Positions 25,701 to 34,035 of a stretch of DNA of 64,000 nt are shown piece after piece. The position numbers were made by a program, and so were the translations under genes. The stretch covers positions 124,001-188,000 of the forward strand of contig CAZSHS010000002.1 in the NCBI GenBank assembly GCA_964606665.1, written 5' to 3'. Under the pieces are notes generated by a model. The model saw only the letters and a list, made by a program, of their open reading frames with translations, had not been told where the DNA came from and made no database searches. The DNA is from Aved-18 sp964606665. GTDB taxonomy: Bacteria > Cyanobacteriota > Vampirovibrionia > Obscuribacterales > Obscuribacteraceae. Each line of letters begins with the position of its first letter. Position 1 is the stretch's first letter.

Positions 25701-25977
25701 ACCTCGCTACGGCGGGCTTGAAGTCCAAACCCGCGAAGCAATGCCAAGCAAAAGACCTTCGATGATCCCAAATGCCTCGCAAGTGGCACAAATGGCTCAA
25801 CGCGCTCAGCTAGCTGCAAGCGATGACCAAGGAGTTGGACCACTTTCACAAAGAGTGGCCGCTGAACAGGCTCAACAAGGCCAAGTAATCTCTAATCATC
25901 GCCAACCAGTAACAAGCTTGACTCCCGACATCTCTAGATTAGGTCTCAAGCCACAAACAGGTGGCGTAGAGTTCTAG
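22798..25977 (+). CDS. virD4: VirD4/TraG-type coupling ATPase with Gln/Met-rich head and zinc-ribbon tail
   Basis: A 1059-residue protein. Residues 1-240 are Gln/Met/Pro-rich with short repeats (MPAQMPAQVPAQM). One membrane helix follows (IAILLPTLVLLALIIAAA, about 250-267). Walker A is APSGSGKTT at 354-362, Walker B-like FAFFDEYQTLN at about 622-632, with VILQNCSQ behind it, as in VirD4/TraD/TraG coupling proteins that bring substrates to the channel. A second low-complexity region (DDDGGDDGDGPDDDGGG) and a zinc ribbon CPHC-CIEC at about 909-930 end the protein. Both extensions are unusual; the ribbon resembles the zinc-ribbon domains of bacterial double-zinc-ribbon proteins. Confidence 0.85.
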   Translation: MAYRVKTDERGNPCGYTDTATGEQLTPKEYNRRVQMQQLAPAPSYQTQNPALVAMPQQAIPQYQVPQYTQPIQGQMQQMQTMQPYQDMVHYPGHGALLPTDGVKIQPKYTPMPTEYQMNPYQMQGIGQPMANQMPAQMPAQVPAQMATPGQLQGVHPLAPQAQGAAQSTNPLIQPGARILNGVQHNAAGTAVPLPANAQDPQAQDQLGTHAQPLGKSLRMESVKRDHPQQLHPNVHQGRKGHGFLDATSIAILLPTLVLLALIIAAAHKKRLFPWQTIRTFNPPLGIMMPRDYEKSFVCPPNLRKHGRMGKRNPNATWTDADGVVLPFGFLARTHLPVTIPMGRLPNKNMFLVAPSGSGKTTLMRAIIKSLLAKPCVIIALEAKANDPNLDQKKEGFKYTVLPEAQHAGFNTLYFNPLDSESVHWNPLEVSPVEFASSIVTDVNSLDAEEQHWAERDLGYIEGLAQLLKWGAVMVVGEDENGSASNFEPLPCNPYGLMKLVNNRRNIVESLRQMKGRPDVNASDLGELTQRLSSIIRTDADWDKNIQGVRGRLRAFKNECIQAVTHQSNIDLRACMHKPTVLIFGAPASLGPDAESLAACFVYQLQQALHTRYGTINVLPLFAFFDEYQTLNIDLAGRLSAIVRGANGGLTVILQNCSQVASGGGKAAEAELRTIFSNSAIRVCLHNSDEYTAAFFSEEIGKHAVVVPGIADHYQATGFGIFPTSWNRIHSQQVVARVDTDSIKRMEKHHALVYLAPAGDPEYGETKPFMVDLRGIEEIARLHLLHNVTGKDDDGGDDGDGPDDDGGGPDQERQAHPGTLSPMPTSRSLPMAAKQVFGHIVGSNIGAQGQNQEQEIPPSVQPALAATSYAAPAQTQMAQAQVNPMAQAGEQAQLAPQQSSDANANANLCPHCNMRAGKGKFCIECGKSVALAPAMSNPMPMPLPQPAQMAQPAQSNQMGQPARAGIPQPRYGGLEVQTREAMPSKRPSMIPNASQVAQMAQRAQLAASDDQGVGPLSQRVAAEQAQQGQVISNHRQPVTSLTPDISRLGLKPQTGGVEF

Positions 25978-26060
25978 ACTAAGCTTGAATAGTTTAAAAT
26001 CTGCTTGATTGCGGGTAGCTAATTAAGGTAGCCCAAAAATACAGGCACAAATAGAAGACT

Positions 26061-26897
26061 ATGACCGAGAAACGGGGTCAAACGGGGGCTCCTCGCACTA
26101 AAAAGCGAAACGTTGTTCTGATGGAACGCGACCTCACCACGTTGTTTGAAATTTTCGTCCATCGCACCATAACTTCCATTCAACTATCCAAACTTGGTTT
26201 TCACGACGTCAGCTACGAAACTGCGCGCAAACGCATAAGGCGATTGCAGCAAGCAGGTTTCATCGGCTCGGCTACAAGTGGTCGCATGGAGTATTCGCGC
26301 GGACGTCCAGAAAATATCTATTTTTTGACACCGCTTGGAGCCAAGGCACTGGAGCAGTATCGCGGTATTTCCTGGAATGAAATTCCAACTGGCATGCCTC
26401 ACTCTTATCACAAAGAACATTTTTTGCGTTTAGTCGATATTCGATTATTATTGATGCAAGCCAAACTCGATGGCATCATTTCACAGTTGGAGTTTCGCAC
26501 CGGGCGCGAATTCTGGCGCGAACTTACAAAAGAAGAAGCAATAGGTTCTGAAAATGCAGATGCCACCATTACTTTTGCATATCAAGCTAACCTGCCTGAA
26601 ATCACAGTCTTGCTTGAAATGGACACAGGCAATTTCAGACAAACAAAACACTGGGAGCCTAAAATAAATTCCTTTTTGAAAACCGGGCTACCTATCTGGG
26701 TTATCACTGGCAGTGCTCCAAGAATAACTAAACTACAGCAATGGACTCAACCGCTTCTAGAAGCTTCGGGCGCAGGTGCTGGCAAATGTGTCTTTGCCAT
26801 TTACGAAGACTTGATGAGCGCAGGATTCTTTGGCGCGGTCTGGCAACGAACCGATGGCACCATTACCGATTTAAAACCAAAATCTAGCTCAAACTGA
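26061..26897 (+). CDS. Replication-relaxation family protein (winged helix)
   Basis: A 278-residue soluble protein. An N-terminal winged-helix region (TTLFEIFVHRTITSIQLSKL, then YETARKRIRRLQQAGFI and PENIYFLTPLGAKAL) followed by a domain with HSYHKEHFLRLVDIR matches the replication-relaxation (Replic_Relax) family found on plasmids and conjugative elements, often next to coupling-protein genes. It lies 83 bases after the VirD4-type gene, as in those elements. This is the only gene in the locus that hints at DNA processing; no relaxase is visible. The ribosome site before ATG 26061 (AGAAGACT) is modest. Confidence 0.7.
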   Translation: MTEKRGQTGAPRTKKRNVVLMERDLTTLFEIFVHRTITSIQLSKLGFHDVSYETARKRIRRLQQAGFIGSATSGRMEYSRGRPENIYFLTPLGAKALEQYRGISWNEIPTGMPHSYHKEHFLRLVDIRLLLMQAKLDGIISQLEFRTGREFWRELTKEEAIGSENADATITFAYQANLPEITVLLEMDTGNFRQTKHWEPKINSFLKTGLPIWVITGSAPRITKLQQWTQPLLEASGAGAGKCVFAIYEDLMSAGFFGAVWQRTDGTITDLKPKSSSN

Positions 26898-26921
26898 GGT
26901 TTGTAAGGAATTTTCGGTAGT

Positions 26922-29003
26922 ATGCCTCTTTACCAAGATTTTGATCAAGAATTCAATGATAGATATTCGATCAATGGCGTCCTTGGCAAAGGAGGCATGG
27001 GAATAATTTTGCAAGCATTCGACAAAGTTTTGGCGATTAATGTTGCAATAAAAATTCTTCAACACGACAATTGCTCAGTAGCATCAATGCGTCTTCAAAG
27101 AGAAGCAGTAGCAGCCGGCAGGTTGAACCACGTAAATATAGCCAAGATTTTTGATTTTGGACTAACAGCAAGTGGTGATCCTTATATCGTGATGGAGTTT
27201 GTTTCTGGAAAAACATTAGCAGATTTGATTCTCGAGTCTGGAGCGTTTGCCAATGAAAGAGCAATAAAGATGTTTTTACAGATTTGTCGAGGATTAGAAT
27301 ACGCCCACTCAAACAAAGTAATACACAGAGATCTTAAACCCTCCAACATTATGTTGATTGAAAATGAGCAAGAAAGTGACTTAGTAAAAATATTGGATTT
27401 TGGAGTAGCTAAAATACAAACCGATCAAAATTTGACCTCAACGGGAGCTATCGTGGGAAGTCCTTTGTACTTAAGTCCAGAACAAGCAGACGGTTTAGAT
27501 GTTGATCAAAGATCTGATATCTATAGCCTGGGATGCCTAATGTTTGAAGTCTTAGCTGGACAGCCACCACTCAAAGGTAATTCTGCTCTTGAGACCATTC
27601 GGTTGCATAAAAAGCTTGCACCGCCTCTATTGACTGAACTGTCATCGAAAGAGTTTCCATCTGAGTTAGTAAAACTAGTTGACGAATGCTTGAGTAAAAA
27701 TCCAAATGATCGTCCTCAAAGCGCCAAGCAAATAATGGACCGTCTTGACCGAATTTTAAACCCGAAAATAGAAGATTTAGAATACAGTCAAAATGAAAAA
27801 CCGCTTGCTTTCAAAGAAAATCAGTTAGAAAAACTGACATCCAAATTTTCAAAAAGTACAGCTTTACTCGCTGGATTAGCGCTTACATTGCCGACTGTAA
27901 TGGTGCTCCTTTATCTTTATAATAACTATTTGAGCAAAGAAAAATCATTAAACAAGGGCAATCCAATAGTAAAGCTAAAATTGAGTGATACTACAGTAAC
28001 CAACAGAGCACTGATAGATTTTCAGAACCCTCACTTTGAACGCACTACTATCGATGGGCTGGCCACTTTAATTACAAAGAAAGAAACAACAGATACCGAC
28101 TTTTTGGACGAAAAAAAATCGAACCTGTCAATCTTGAAAATAGACGAAGGACAAATTTCAGGTATTGCATTAGCCCACTTTCCAAAGCATTCTTTGAGCT
28201 CAATCTCGATAAGAAACGCTTCTTTTGACCTTAAAAATTTGAGGTATTTATCCGAATTCAAAAATTTAAAAAAATTAGAATTGAGGCACCAAGGCATCAA
28301 CGATTCCACGTTGGAAGGAATCGTAAAACTCAAGAATATTGAAGACTTATCACTTAGCGATACGGCTATTACAGACAAAGGATTAAGCCTTTTAGAGCAA
28401 ATGCCTAAACTAAAAAAACTTTCCTTGTCTAATTGCCCTCTTCTGAGCCGACAAATAGGCAGTATCATTCTAAAAATTAAAAACTTGAATTATCTTCAAC
28501 TACCATGCGATCAATCGAGTAAAAGTTGGTCTGCAATTTCCAGATCAAACATAAAGGCACTAGACGTAAGCTATTTGAAGTTGGATCGTGAATCACTTAA
28601 AGAAATTTGCTCAAATGAAAAGCTTTCAGAGCTGTGCATTTCCAATGTCAAAATGAAAGGAGAAGATTTTTCAATATTAGCAAATCAAAAGCCTTGGAAA
28701 AAAGTGAGCTTAAAATCTCAACAGATTTTTTCATCACAACTTTTAGATTGCCTTCTAAAAATAAACACAAAAGAATTGGATTTATCTGATTCTAAAATCT
28801 CAAAGAAAAGCTTGTACTATCTTTTAGAAAATCCAAACTTATCCAGAATCAATTGCGACGATTGCAAAAGTCTTAGTTACGATGACAGCAAATTGATGGA
28901 AAAACAGTTTGCTAAAAGATGGAACAAAGAGCTCGAAGTGCAAACTCAAAGTGTTTCAGAAAGTGAGCTAAGGAATCTTGACATTAACAACTTATTTCAG
29001 TAG
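26922..29003 (+). CDS. Membrane Ser/Thr protein kinase with LRR sensor domain (paralogue 1)
   Basis: A 693-residue Hanks-type kinase. Kinase domain about residues 14-285: glycine loop GKGGMG, VAIKIL lysine, HRDLKPSN catalytic loop, DFGVAK, GSPLYLSPEQ activation segment. A membrane helix follows (ALLAGLALTLPTVMVLLYLY, about 313-332). The extracytoplasmic part has leucine-rich repeats (LRYLSEFKNLKKLELR; IEDLSLSDTAITDKGLSLL) and ends with a CDDC-type motif then RWNKE. All catalytic residues are present, so it should be active. It is paralogous to the kinase at 35773 over its whole length. ATG lies 25 bases after the Replic_Relax gene. Confidence 0.88.
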   Translation: MPLYQDFDQEFNDRYSINGVLGKGGMGIILQAFDKVLAINVAIKILQHDNCSVASMRLQREAVAAGRLNHVNIAKIFDFGLTASGDPYIVMEFVSGKTLADLILESGAFANERAIKMFLQICRGLEYAHSNKVIHRDLKPSNIMLIENEQESDLVKILDFGVAKIQTDQNLTSTGAIVGSPLYLSPEQADGLDVDQRSDIYSLGCLMFEVLAGQPPLKGNSALETIRLHKKLAPPLLTELSSKEFPSELVKLVDECLSKNPNDRPQSAKQIMDRLDRILNPKIEDLEYSQNEKPLAFKENQLEKLTSKFSKSTALLAGLALTLPTVMVLLYLYNNYLSKEKSLNKGNPIVKLKLSDTTVTNRALIDFQNPHFERTTIDGLATLITKKETTDTDFLDEKKSNLSILKIDEGQISGIALAHFPKHSLSSISIRNASFDLKNLRYLSEFKNLKKLELRHQGINDSTLEGIVKLKNIEDLSLSDTAITDKGLSLLEQMPKLKKLSLSNCPLLSRQIGSIILKIKNLNYLQLPCDQSSKSWSAISRSNIKALDVSYLKLDRESLKEICSNEKLSELCISNVKMKGEDFSILANQKPWKKVSLKSQQIFSSQLLDCLLKINTKELDLSDSKISKKSLYYLLENPNLSRINCDDCKSLSYDDSKLMEKQFAKRWNKELEVQTQSVSESELRNLDINNLFQ

Positions 29004-29017
29004 CAGAATTGCAATTT

Positions 29018-29992
29018 CTAAACCAAATCTTCGGCGAAATGACAGGCCGAAAAATGACCTGGCTCTATCTCGCGCAAAACTGGATCATCGACTTTGCATT
29101 TATCTTGAGCCATCGGACATCTTGTATGAAAGCGACATCCCGATGGTGGATTAGCGGGACTGGGCAAATCTCCACTTAGAATAATTCGGTCACTTTGTGC
29201 ATATTCTGGATCTGGAACCGGAGCTGCAGAAATTAGCGCTTTAGAATATGGATGCAATGGCTTGTTGTAGACAGCCTGACAGTCACCTATTTCTACTACT
29301 CGCCCAAGATACATTACTGCCACACGGTCGCTTATATATCTAACCACATCTAGATTGTGAGCGATAAACAAATAAGTAAGGTTGAATTCCTTTTTGAGAG
29401 TCAGAAGTAAATTTAAAATTTGCGCTTGCACACTTACATCAAGTGCAGATACTGGCTCATCTGCCACAATTAGCTTTGGACGCAGCGCAAGAGCGCGAGC
29501 GATGCCAATACGCTGTCTTTGTCCGCCTGAAAATTCGTGAGGATATCTGTCCAGCATTGCCATCGAAAGCCCTACTAAAGAAATAAGCTCATCTACTTTC
29601 TTATTTAACTCAGCACCACTTGCTATACCATGCACTTGAAATGGCTCAGACAAAATGTCTCTAATAGTCATGCGCGGATCGAGGCTTGCATATGGATTTT
29701 GAAAGACTATCTGAATATTTTTGCGCATCTCTTTCATCTGCGCTTCAGATAATCCCTGCATGTCGCGTCCCATGAATTCGACTTTGCCAGAGCTTGCTTT
29801 TAATAATTTGAGCAATACTCGACCAAGTGTCGATTTACCACATCCAGATTCACCTACAAGTCCAAGCGTTTCGCCTTCCTGCACTTCTAAATCTATGCCA
29901 TCAAGCGCTTTTATAGAGCCAACTTCGCGATTAAAAAATCCGCTTTTAATGGCGAAGTGTTTTTTTAGATTACTTATTTTGACCAGACTCAT
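29018..29992 (-). CDS. Oligopeptide/dipeptide ABC transporter ATP-binding protein (OppF/DppF type)
   Basis: A 324-residue ABC ATPase of the peptide/nickel importer class. Walker A GESGCGKST (about residues 44-52), Q-loop FQNPYASLDPRM, signature SGGQRQRIGIARAL, Walker B LIVADEPVSALD and the C-terminal oligopeptide-transporter tail (KPLHPYSKALISAAP; a Cys-rich CRFHTRCP segment typical of this subfamily). Such ATPases work in pairs with OppD and two permeases, but none of these is adjacent: the neighbour upstream on this strand is an unrelated membrane protein. It must pair with subunits encoded elsewhere. Confidence 0.88.
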   Translation of the reverse strand: MSLVKISNLKKHFAIKSGFFNREVGSIKALDGIDLEVQEGETLGLVGESGCGKSTLGRVLLKLLKASSGKVEFMGRDMQGLSEAQMKEMRKNIQIVFQNPYASLDPRMTIRDILSEPFQVHGIASGAELNKKVDELISLVGLSMAMLDRYPHEFSGGQRQRIGIARALALRPKLIVADEPVSALDVSVQAQILNLLLTLKKEFNLTYLFIAHNLDVVRYISDRVAVMYLGRVVEIGDCQAVYNKPLHPYSKALISAAPVPDPEYAQSDRIILSGDLPSPANPPSGCRFHTRCPMAQDKCKVDDPVLREIEPGHFSACHFAEDLV

Positions 29993-30008
29993 ATTTATAT
30001 AAATTCGA

Positions 30009-30716
30009 TTATCTCACTTTAAAAGACTCAGTGCTACCAGTACCGGTTCCGTTTAACAAGAATGTGCATTCAACCTCGTTGTTCTCGTCGTCTTCGTTGT
30101 CTTTATCGTCTATTTCTCTCATTTGCACATCGTCTGCTTCGCTATCGTTTGCAAGCATGCGTCTTAAGCGAAGCCCGTCTATAAGCGGTCTTTCTTGCAC
30201 TACTTCCACAAAAGGTTCTTGCGTTGCTGGCAACAACTCACGGTAAGCTTTGAGTGGCAAAAGTTTTGCATTTTGCAGTTGCAGTGTGCCAATCAATTGG
30301 CGCTCGTACTCCTCATCTTTAATAAGTCTATGTGAAATAGCGCCCCAGTCAAGCACAAAAGCAAGTAAGCTTGTGGCAAACAAAAAGCCAAGCATGACAT
30401 AACCTACTTTTTTGCTCCACTTAAACATTGAGGCGAAACAAATGGCAAGCCATGGATAACAAGTAAGCCCCAGTAAAAGCGATGGACCGGCTGCAAAAAT
30501 GCTGCGTCTTGCCCAGATGGGGTTACGCCACAACAGATAAGCACCAAGCAAGGGCATTAAGAAACTTAAGCCAAGCCAGATCATGCGAAAGCGCGGACTG
30601 ACAAAATCGAGCGCACCAAACCGACGAACCAATCTATAACACAAAAGAAAAAACAAAAATCCGACGATTACATCGAAGGGCAATTTTTTCCAACTGATGT
30701 CTTTGACTTCAAGCAC
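30009..30716 (-). CDS. Membrane protein with acidic C-terminal tail, unknown family
   Basis: A 235-residue protein with about four membrane helices (FDVIVGFLFFLLCYRLV, MIWLGLSFLMPLLGAYLLW, AGPSLLLGLTCYPWLAICF, VGYVMLGFLFATSLLAFVL) and a soluble second half that is strongly acidic near the end (REIDDKDNEDDENNEVE). GTG start overlaps the TAG stop of the FAD-protein gene by one base (TAGTG), so it is translationally coupled to it and may form a complex with that exported enzyme. I recognise no family. Confidence 0.65.
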   Translation of the reverse strand: MLEVKDISWKKLPFDVIVGFLFFLLCYRLVRRFGALDFVSPRFRMIWLGLSFLMPLLGAYLLWRNPIWARRSIFAAGPSLLLGLTCYPWLAICFASMFKWSKKVGYVMLGFLFATSLLAFVLDWGAISHRLIKDEEYERQLIGTLQLQNAKLLPLKAYRELLPATQEPFVEVVQERPLIDGLRLRRMLANDSEADDVQMREIDDKDNEDDENNEVECTFLLNGTGTGSTESFKVR

Positions 30717-32299
30717 TAGGCAATCGAAAATAAGGTTTTAGTTTGCGCTTTTTTCTTTAGGGCTTTCATAGCCGCTCGCTTACCAGCTTCCACAGCGCCT
30801 TCGATACATGGAATTCCTTGAACGCTTGAGTGTGCAAATGAAAATACGTCGTTATCTCTCTTCAATAAATAAGCGTTATTTTCATACATTTTTGGCGCAG
30901 TCACAGCAAGCGCATGTCCCCATCGGCTCAGGACCACTCTATCTAAATTAGCCATGAGCTCAGATGATACCGAACTAACTTCTTTGAGTGTATCTTCGGC
31001 AAGTTTTTTGCGATCGCCCTGAAATAAAAGTCCCCGACCAATCGAATTGGGCTCATAAGGCATATAAACAGTCAGAACCTGACCCATCTCAGGTTTGTAA
31101 GTACCTGCAACTTTATAGGGCGACTCAGCAGTTATGACGTCAGCAACAGTGTGTGTGCCACCAAGCCAATTGTCGTAACTGCCTTCAAAGACTGGCTTGC
31201 GCAGGCACAAGTTTGCAACCAGGTACGATCCGTATTTGTATTGAAGTAAGCGACCTTTGAGGTCGTTGTTCATATTTTTAGTGATACGCGCAGTCACCAT
31301 ATGCGGTATGGCAATGGCAACGTGCTTGCATTCAACCTCGTGATGATGACCTTTTTTGTCGCCATAAATAATTTTGGCACCATCATCTTTAAGCTCTATT
31401 GACCAGACAAAAACGCCCCGTTTAAACGAATCGGGTCTTTGTGCCACTAATTTTTGAGCTAGAGCTTTTGCCACACCCGGGTTTCCACCTGGTGCCACAT
31501 ACGATGTGTGGTATAAATCTTCAAGCAATACAAACCCGCTCAATGCCGACGTTTTCTCAGTCCCTACACAAAGTGCTGACTTGCAAAAGTTATCGAGCAA
31601 GGCGACAAATTCTTTGTCGTAATTTTTAAGATAAGATGCCAGTGACACTTGATCAAGTGCGCGGGCATCAGGATCTTCTGCAAACCAATCTGCTGCGTCA
31701 TTCTTTTTGTTGAATAGAACTTTCTTTGTATCCTGGCGAATTTGATCGAGCTGCGATTGCAATTTAGCATCATTGAGACCTTCTACACCGTGATGCCATT
31801 TGCCGCCCCAATAAAAAGAATTCTTGGAAGCTTCAAGCTTAGCCGGCTTGCAATCTGCATACTGCAAAAGCTCGGCCATATCGCCTTCCGGTTCGCTCAT
31901 ATAGGCTGGACCGTAAGAAAAATCCATTTTGTTATATGTGCCGGAGCGCGACTGCCCGCCAAGATTGTCATACTGGTCTAGAAGCAAGAAGCTCTGGTTT
32001 TTGAGGTTATAAGCGCAAGCAAGACCCGCCATGCCGCCACCGACTATCACCGTATCGACTTTGGTTTTGGACTGGCACTTGAATTTTGGCACCTTGCCGT
32101 CTCTTAGCAAGTGACCAAAAGTGAAATCGTCGCCCGTCCAGGGGTCTAATTTGTAGCCACCTTTTGCGTACGCTCCATTTATAGAGGGGTCGCTTAAGTA
32201 AGTTTTAGCTAGTTCCACTCCGCTTAGAGCCATAGTGGAGGACGCAAGAAACTTGAGAAAGTCACGCCGTGACGAGTTTCCATCAATTACTTTTGGCAC
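30716..32299 (-). CDS. Tat-exported FAD-dependent amine-oxidase-like protein
   Basis: A 527-residue flavoprotein. The N-terminus holds a twin-arginine motif SRRDFLKF (residues 9-16 or so) and a short hydrophobic stretch, so it is folded with cofactor and exported. The FAD-binding motif VIVGGGMAGLACAYNL starts at about residue 83, followed by LGGQSRSG, as in amine oxidase/phytoene desaturase-type proteins. C-terminal GIPCIEGAVEAGKRAAMKAL is the second FAD-contact motif. The substrate is unknown. The GTG at 32299 is preceded by TTAAGGTATAAGGC. It is coupled to the membrane gene that follows. Confidence 0.8.
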   Translation of the reverse strand: MPKVIDGNSSRRDFLKFLASSTMALSGVELAKTYLSDPSINGAYAKGGYKLDPWTGDDFTFGHLLRDGKVPKFKCQSKTKVDTVIVGGGMAGLACAYNLKNQSFLLLDQYDNLGGQSRSGTYNKMDFSYGPAYMSEPEGDMAELLQYADCKPAKLEASKNSFYWGGKWHHGVEGLNDAKLQSQLDQIRQDTKKVLFNKKNDAADWFAEDPDARALDQVSLASYLKNYDKEFVALLDNFCKSALCVGTEKTSALSGFVLLEDLYHTSYVAPGGNPGVAKALAQKLVAQRPDSFKRGVFVWSIELKDDGAKIIYGDKKGHHHEVECKHVAIAIPHMVTARITKNMNNDLKGRLLQYKYGSYLVANLCLRKPVFEGSYDNWLGGTHTVADVITAESPYKVAGTYKPEMGQVLTVYMPYEPNSIGRGLLFQGDRKKLAEDTLKEVSSVSSELMANLDRVVLSRWGHALAVTAPKMYENNAYLLKRDNDVFSFAHSSVQGIPCIEGAVEAGKRAAMKALKKKAQTKTLFSIA

Positions 32300-32438
32300 G
32301 CCTTATACCTTAATAGGGGATCAAAGCCCATTATGTCACCCTAAGAACGGTATAAAATAGGCTCTTTGTAAATTGAACTCGATTTAAAATCTCAAGCAAG
32401 AAGTCAAGGACAACCCGAGACAACCAAGGACATTGAAA

Positions 32439-34019
32439 ATGAACACACAAGTGAAAGAGGCGCAGTTGAAAGACGACAAACAAGCACAAAGTCAGCTTAG
32501 CGACAAACTGACTGAAAAGCTCAAAACCATAAGCGAAGGCGGCGCGCCTAAATATCACGCCAAACTAAAAGAAGATGGCAAATTATTTGTCCGCGACAGA
32601 CTGGCTCTTTTGCTTGACGAAGGTTCTTACATTGAAGACGGCGTGCTTGCAAACTGCCTTGACAAGACCCTACCCGCAGACGGTGTAGTGTGCGGCGTAG
32701 GCGCTATCAATGGACAGAAAGTTTGTTTCATGGCTAACGACTCGACCATCAAAGCAGGATCGTGGGGCTGGAGAACAGTCGAAAAAATAATTCGCATTCA
32801 AGAGACCGCCGAAAAACTAAGACTACCTATGATATATCTCGTCGACTCAGCCGGAGCTCGCATCACTGACCAGGTCGAAATGTTCCCCGGTCGTCGCGGT
32901 GCTGGAAAAATCTTCCACAACCAGGTCAGACTCTCTGGTTTCATTCCCCAAATTTGTTTGCTCTTTGGACCGTCTGCTGCAGGTGGTGCTTACATCCCAG
33001 CCTTCTGCGATATCGTCATCATGAATGACGGCAATGCATCTATGTATCTAGGCTCACCACGCATGGCCGAGATGGTCATTGGCGAAAAGGTTACTCTTGA
33101 AGAAATGGGCGGAGCCAAAATGCACTGCTCAGTGAGCGGATGCGGCGATGTGCTCGTCAAATCAGAAGAAGAAGCGATTAATCTTTGCAAAAAATATATC
33201 GCCTTTATGCCCGCCAACTGTCACGATCGTGTCGAACTGGAAGAGATTATCGCACCAGCCGAATTTGAAAAAACTCTAGATCAAGTGATTCCAGAAAAAG
33301 AAAACGTTCCATTCGACATGTATCAAGTGATTGATAGATTGATAGACAAAGGCAGTTTCTTTGAAATGAAGAAACTATTTGCAGCCGAGATGATTACTGG
33401 ATTTGCAAGAATCGGTGGTCGCGCAGTTGGTATCATTGCTAACCAGCCTCGTGTCAAAGGTGGCGTGTTATTTGTAGATTCAGCCGACAAAGCAACTCGT
33501 TTTATTTGGCTTTGCAACGCCTTCAACATTCCACTATTATTCCTTGCCGACGTGCCAGGATTCATGATTGGAACCAAAGTTGAGCGCGAAGGAATAATTC
33601 GAACTGGCGCAAAATTGATTTCTGCCATGTCTTCTGCTGATGTGCCCAAAATTTCGGTCATCATCCGCAAAGCTTATGGTGCCGGACTTTATGCAATGTG
33701 CGGACCAGCCTTCGAACCTGATGCATGTCTTGCACTTCCCACTGCCTGGATTGCTGTTATGGGTCCAGAAGCTGCAGTTAATGCTGTTTTTGCAAACAAA
33801 ATTGCTGAAAAACCAGAACTTGAGCGTCCTGCATACGTAGAGCAATTACGCCAAGAATATCGCGAAGACGTTGATATCTACAAACTTTCAGCCGAATTAA
33901 TTGTAGATTCGATGGTTACGCCCAATAACTTGCGCGAAGAGCTTATCGCTCGCTTTGGTTATTACGCAGATAAAGAAGTGCCGCTTCCAAACAAGAAGCA
34001 CAGCGTCTTGCCTGTTTAA
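32439..34019 (+). CDS. Acyl-CoA carboxylase, carboxyltransferase (beta) subunit
   Basis: A protein of about 526 residues of the biotin-dependent carboxyltransferase family (propionyl-, methylcrotonyl- or geranyl-CoA carboxylase beta). Seen: FVRDRLALLLDEGSYIEDG, DFT-like ANDSTIKAGSWG, LVDSAGARITDQVEMFPGR, the oxyanion region GPSAAGGAYIPAFCD, and in the second half LADVPGFMIGTKVEREGIIR and RKAYGAGLYAMCGPAF, which is the carboxybiotin site. It transfers CO2 from biotin to an acyl-CoA in branched amino acid or propionate metabolism. No biotin carboxylase gene is adjacent. ATG 32439 is chosen for its AAGGA site 8 bases upstream, over TTG 32433. Confidence 0.9.
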   Translation: MNTQVKEAQLKDDKQAQSQLSDKLTEKLKTISEGGAPKYHAKLKEDGKLFVRDRLALLLDEGSYIEDGVLANCLDKTLPADGVVCGVGAINGQKVCFMANDSTIKAGSWGWRTVEKIIRIQETAEKLRLPMIYLVDSAGARITDQVEMFPGRRGAGKIFHNQVRLSGFIPQICLLFGPSAAGGAYIPAFCDIVIMNDGNASMYLGSPRMAEMVIGEKVTLEEMGGAKMHCSVSGCGDVLVKSEEEAINLCKKYIAFMPANCHDRVELEEIIAPAEFEKTLDQVIPEKENVPFDMYQVIDRLIDKGSFFEMKKLFAAEMITGFARIGGRAVGIIANQPRVKGGVLFVDSADKATRFIWLCNAFNIPLLFLADVPGFMIGTKVEREGIIRTGAKLISAMSSADVPKISVIIRKAYGAGLYAMCGPAFEPDACLALPTAWIAVMGPEAAVNAVFANKIAEKPELERPAYVEQLRQEYREDVDIYKLSAELIVDSMVTPNNLREELIARFGYYADKEVPLPNKKHSVLPV

Positions 34020-34035
34020 ATTAGACTGCAGCGAT

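Noticed and set aside
8624..26897. Integrative conjugative element
   Set aside because: VirB4, VirD4 and a Replic_Relax protein suggest one, but no integrase, relaxase, tRNA, direct repeat pair or composition break was seen at the edges.
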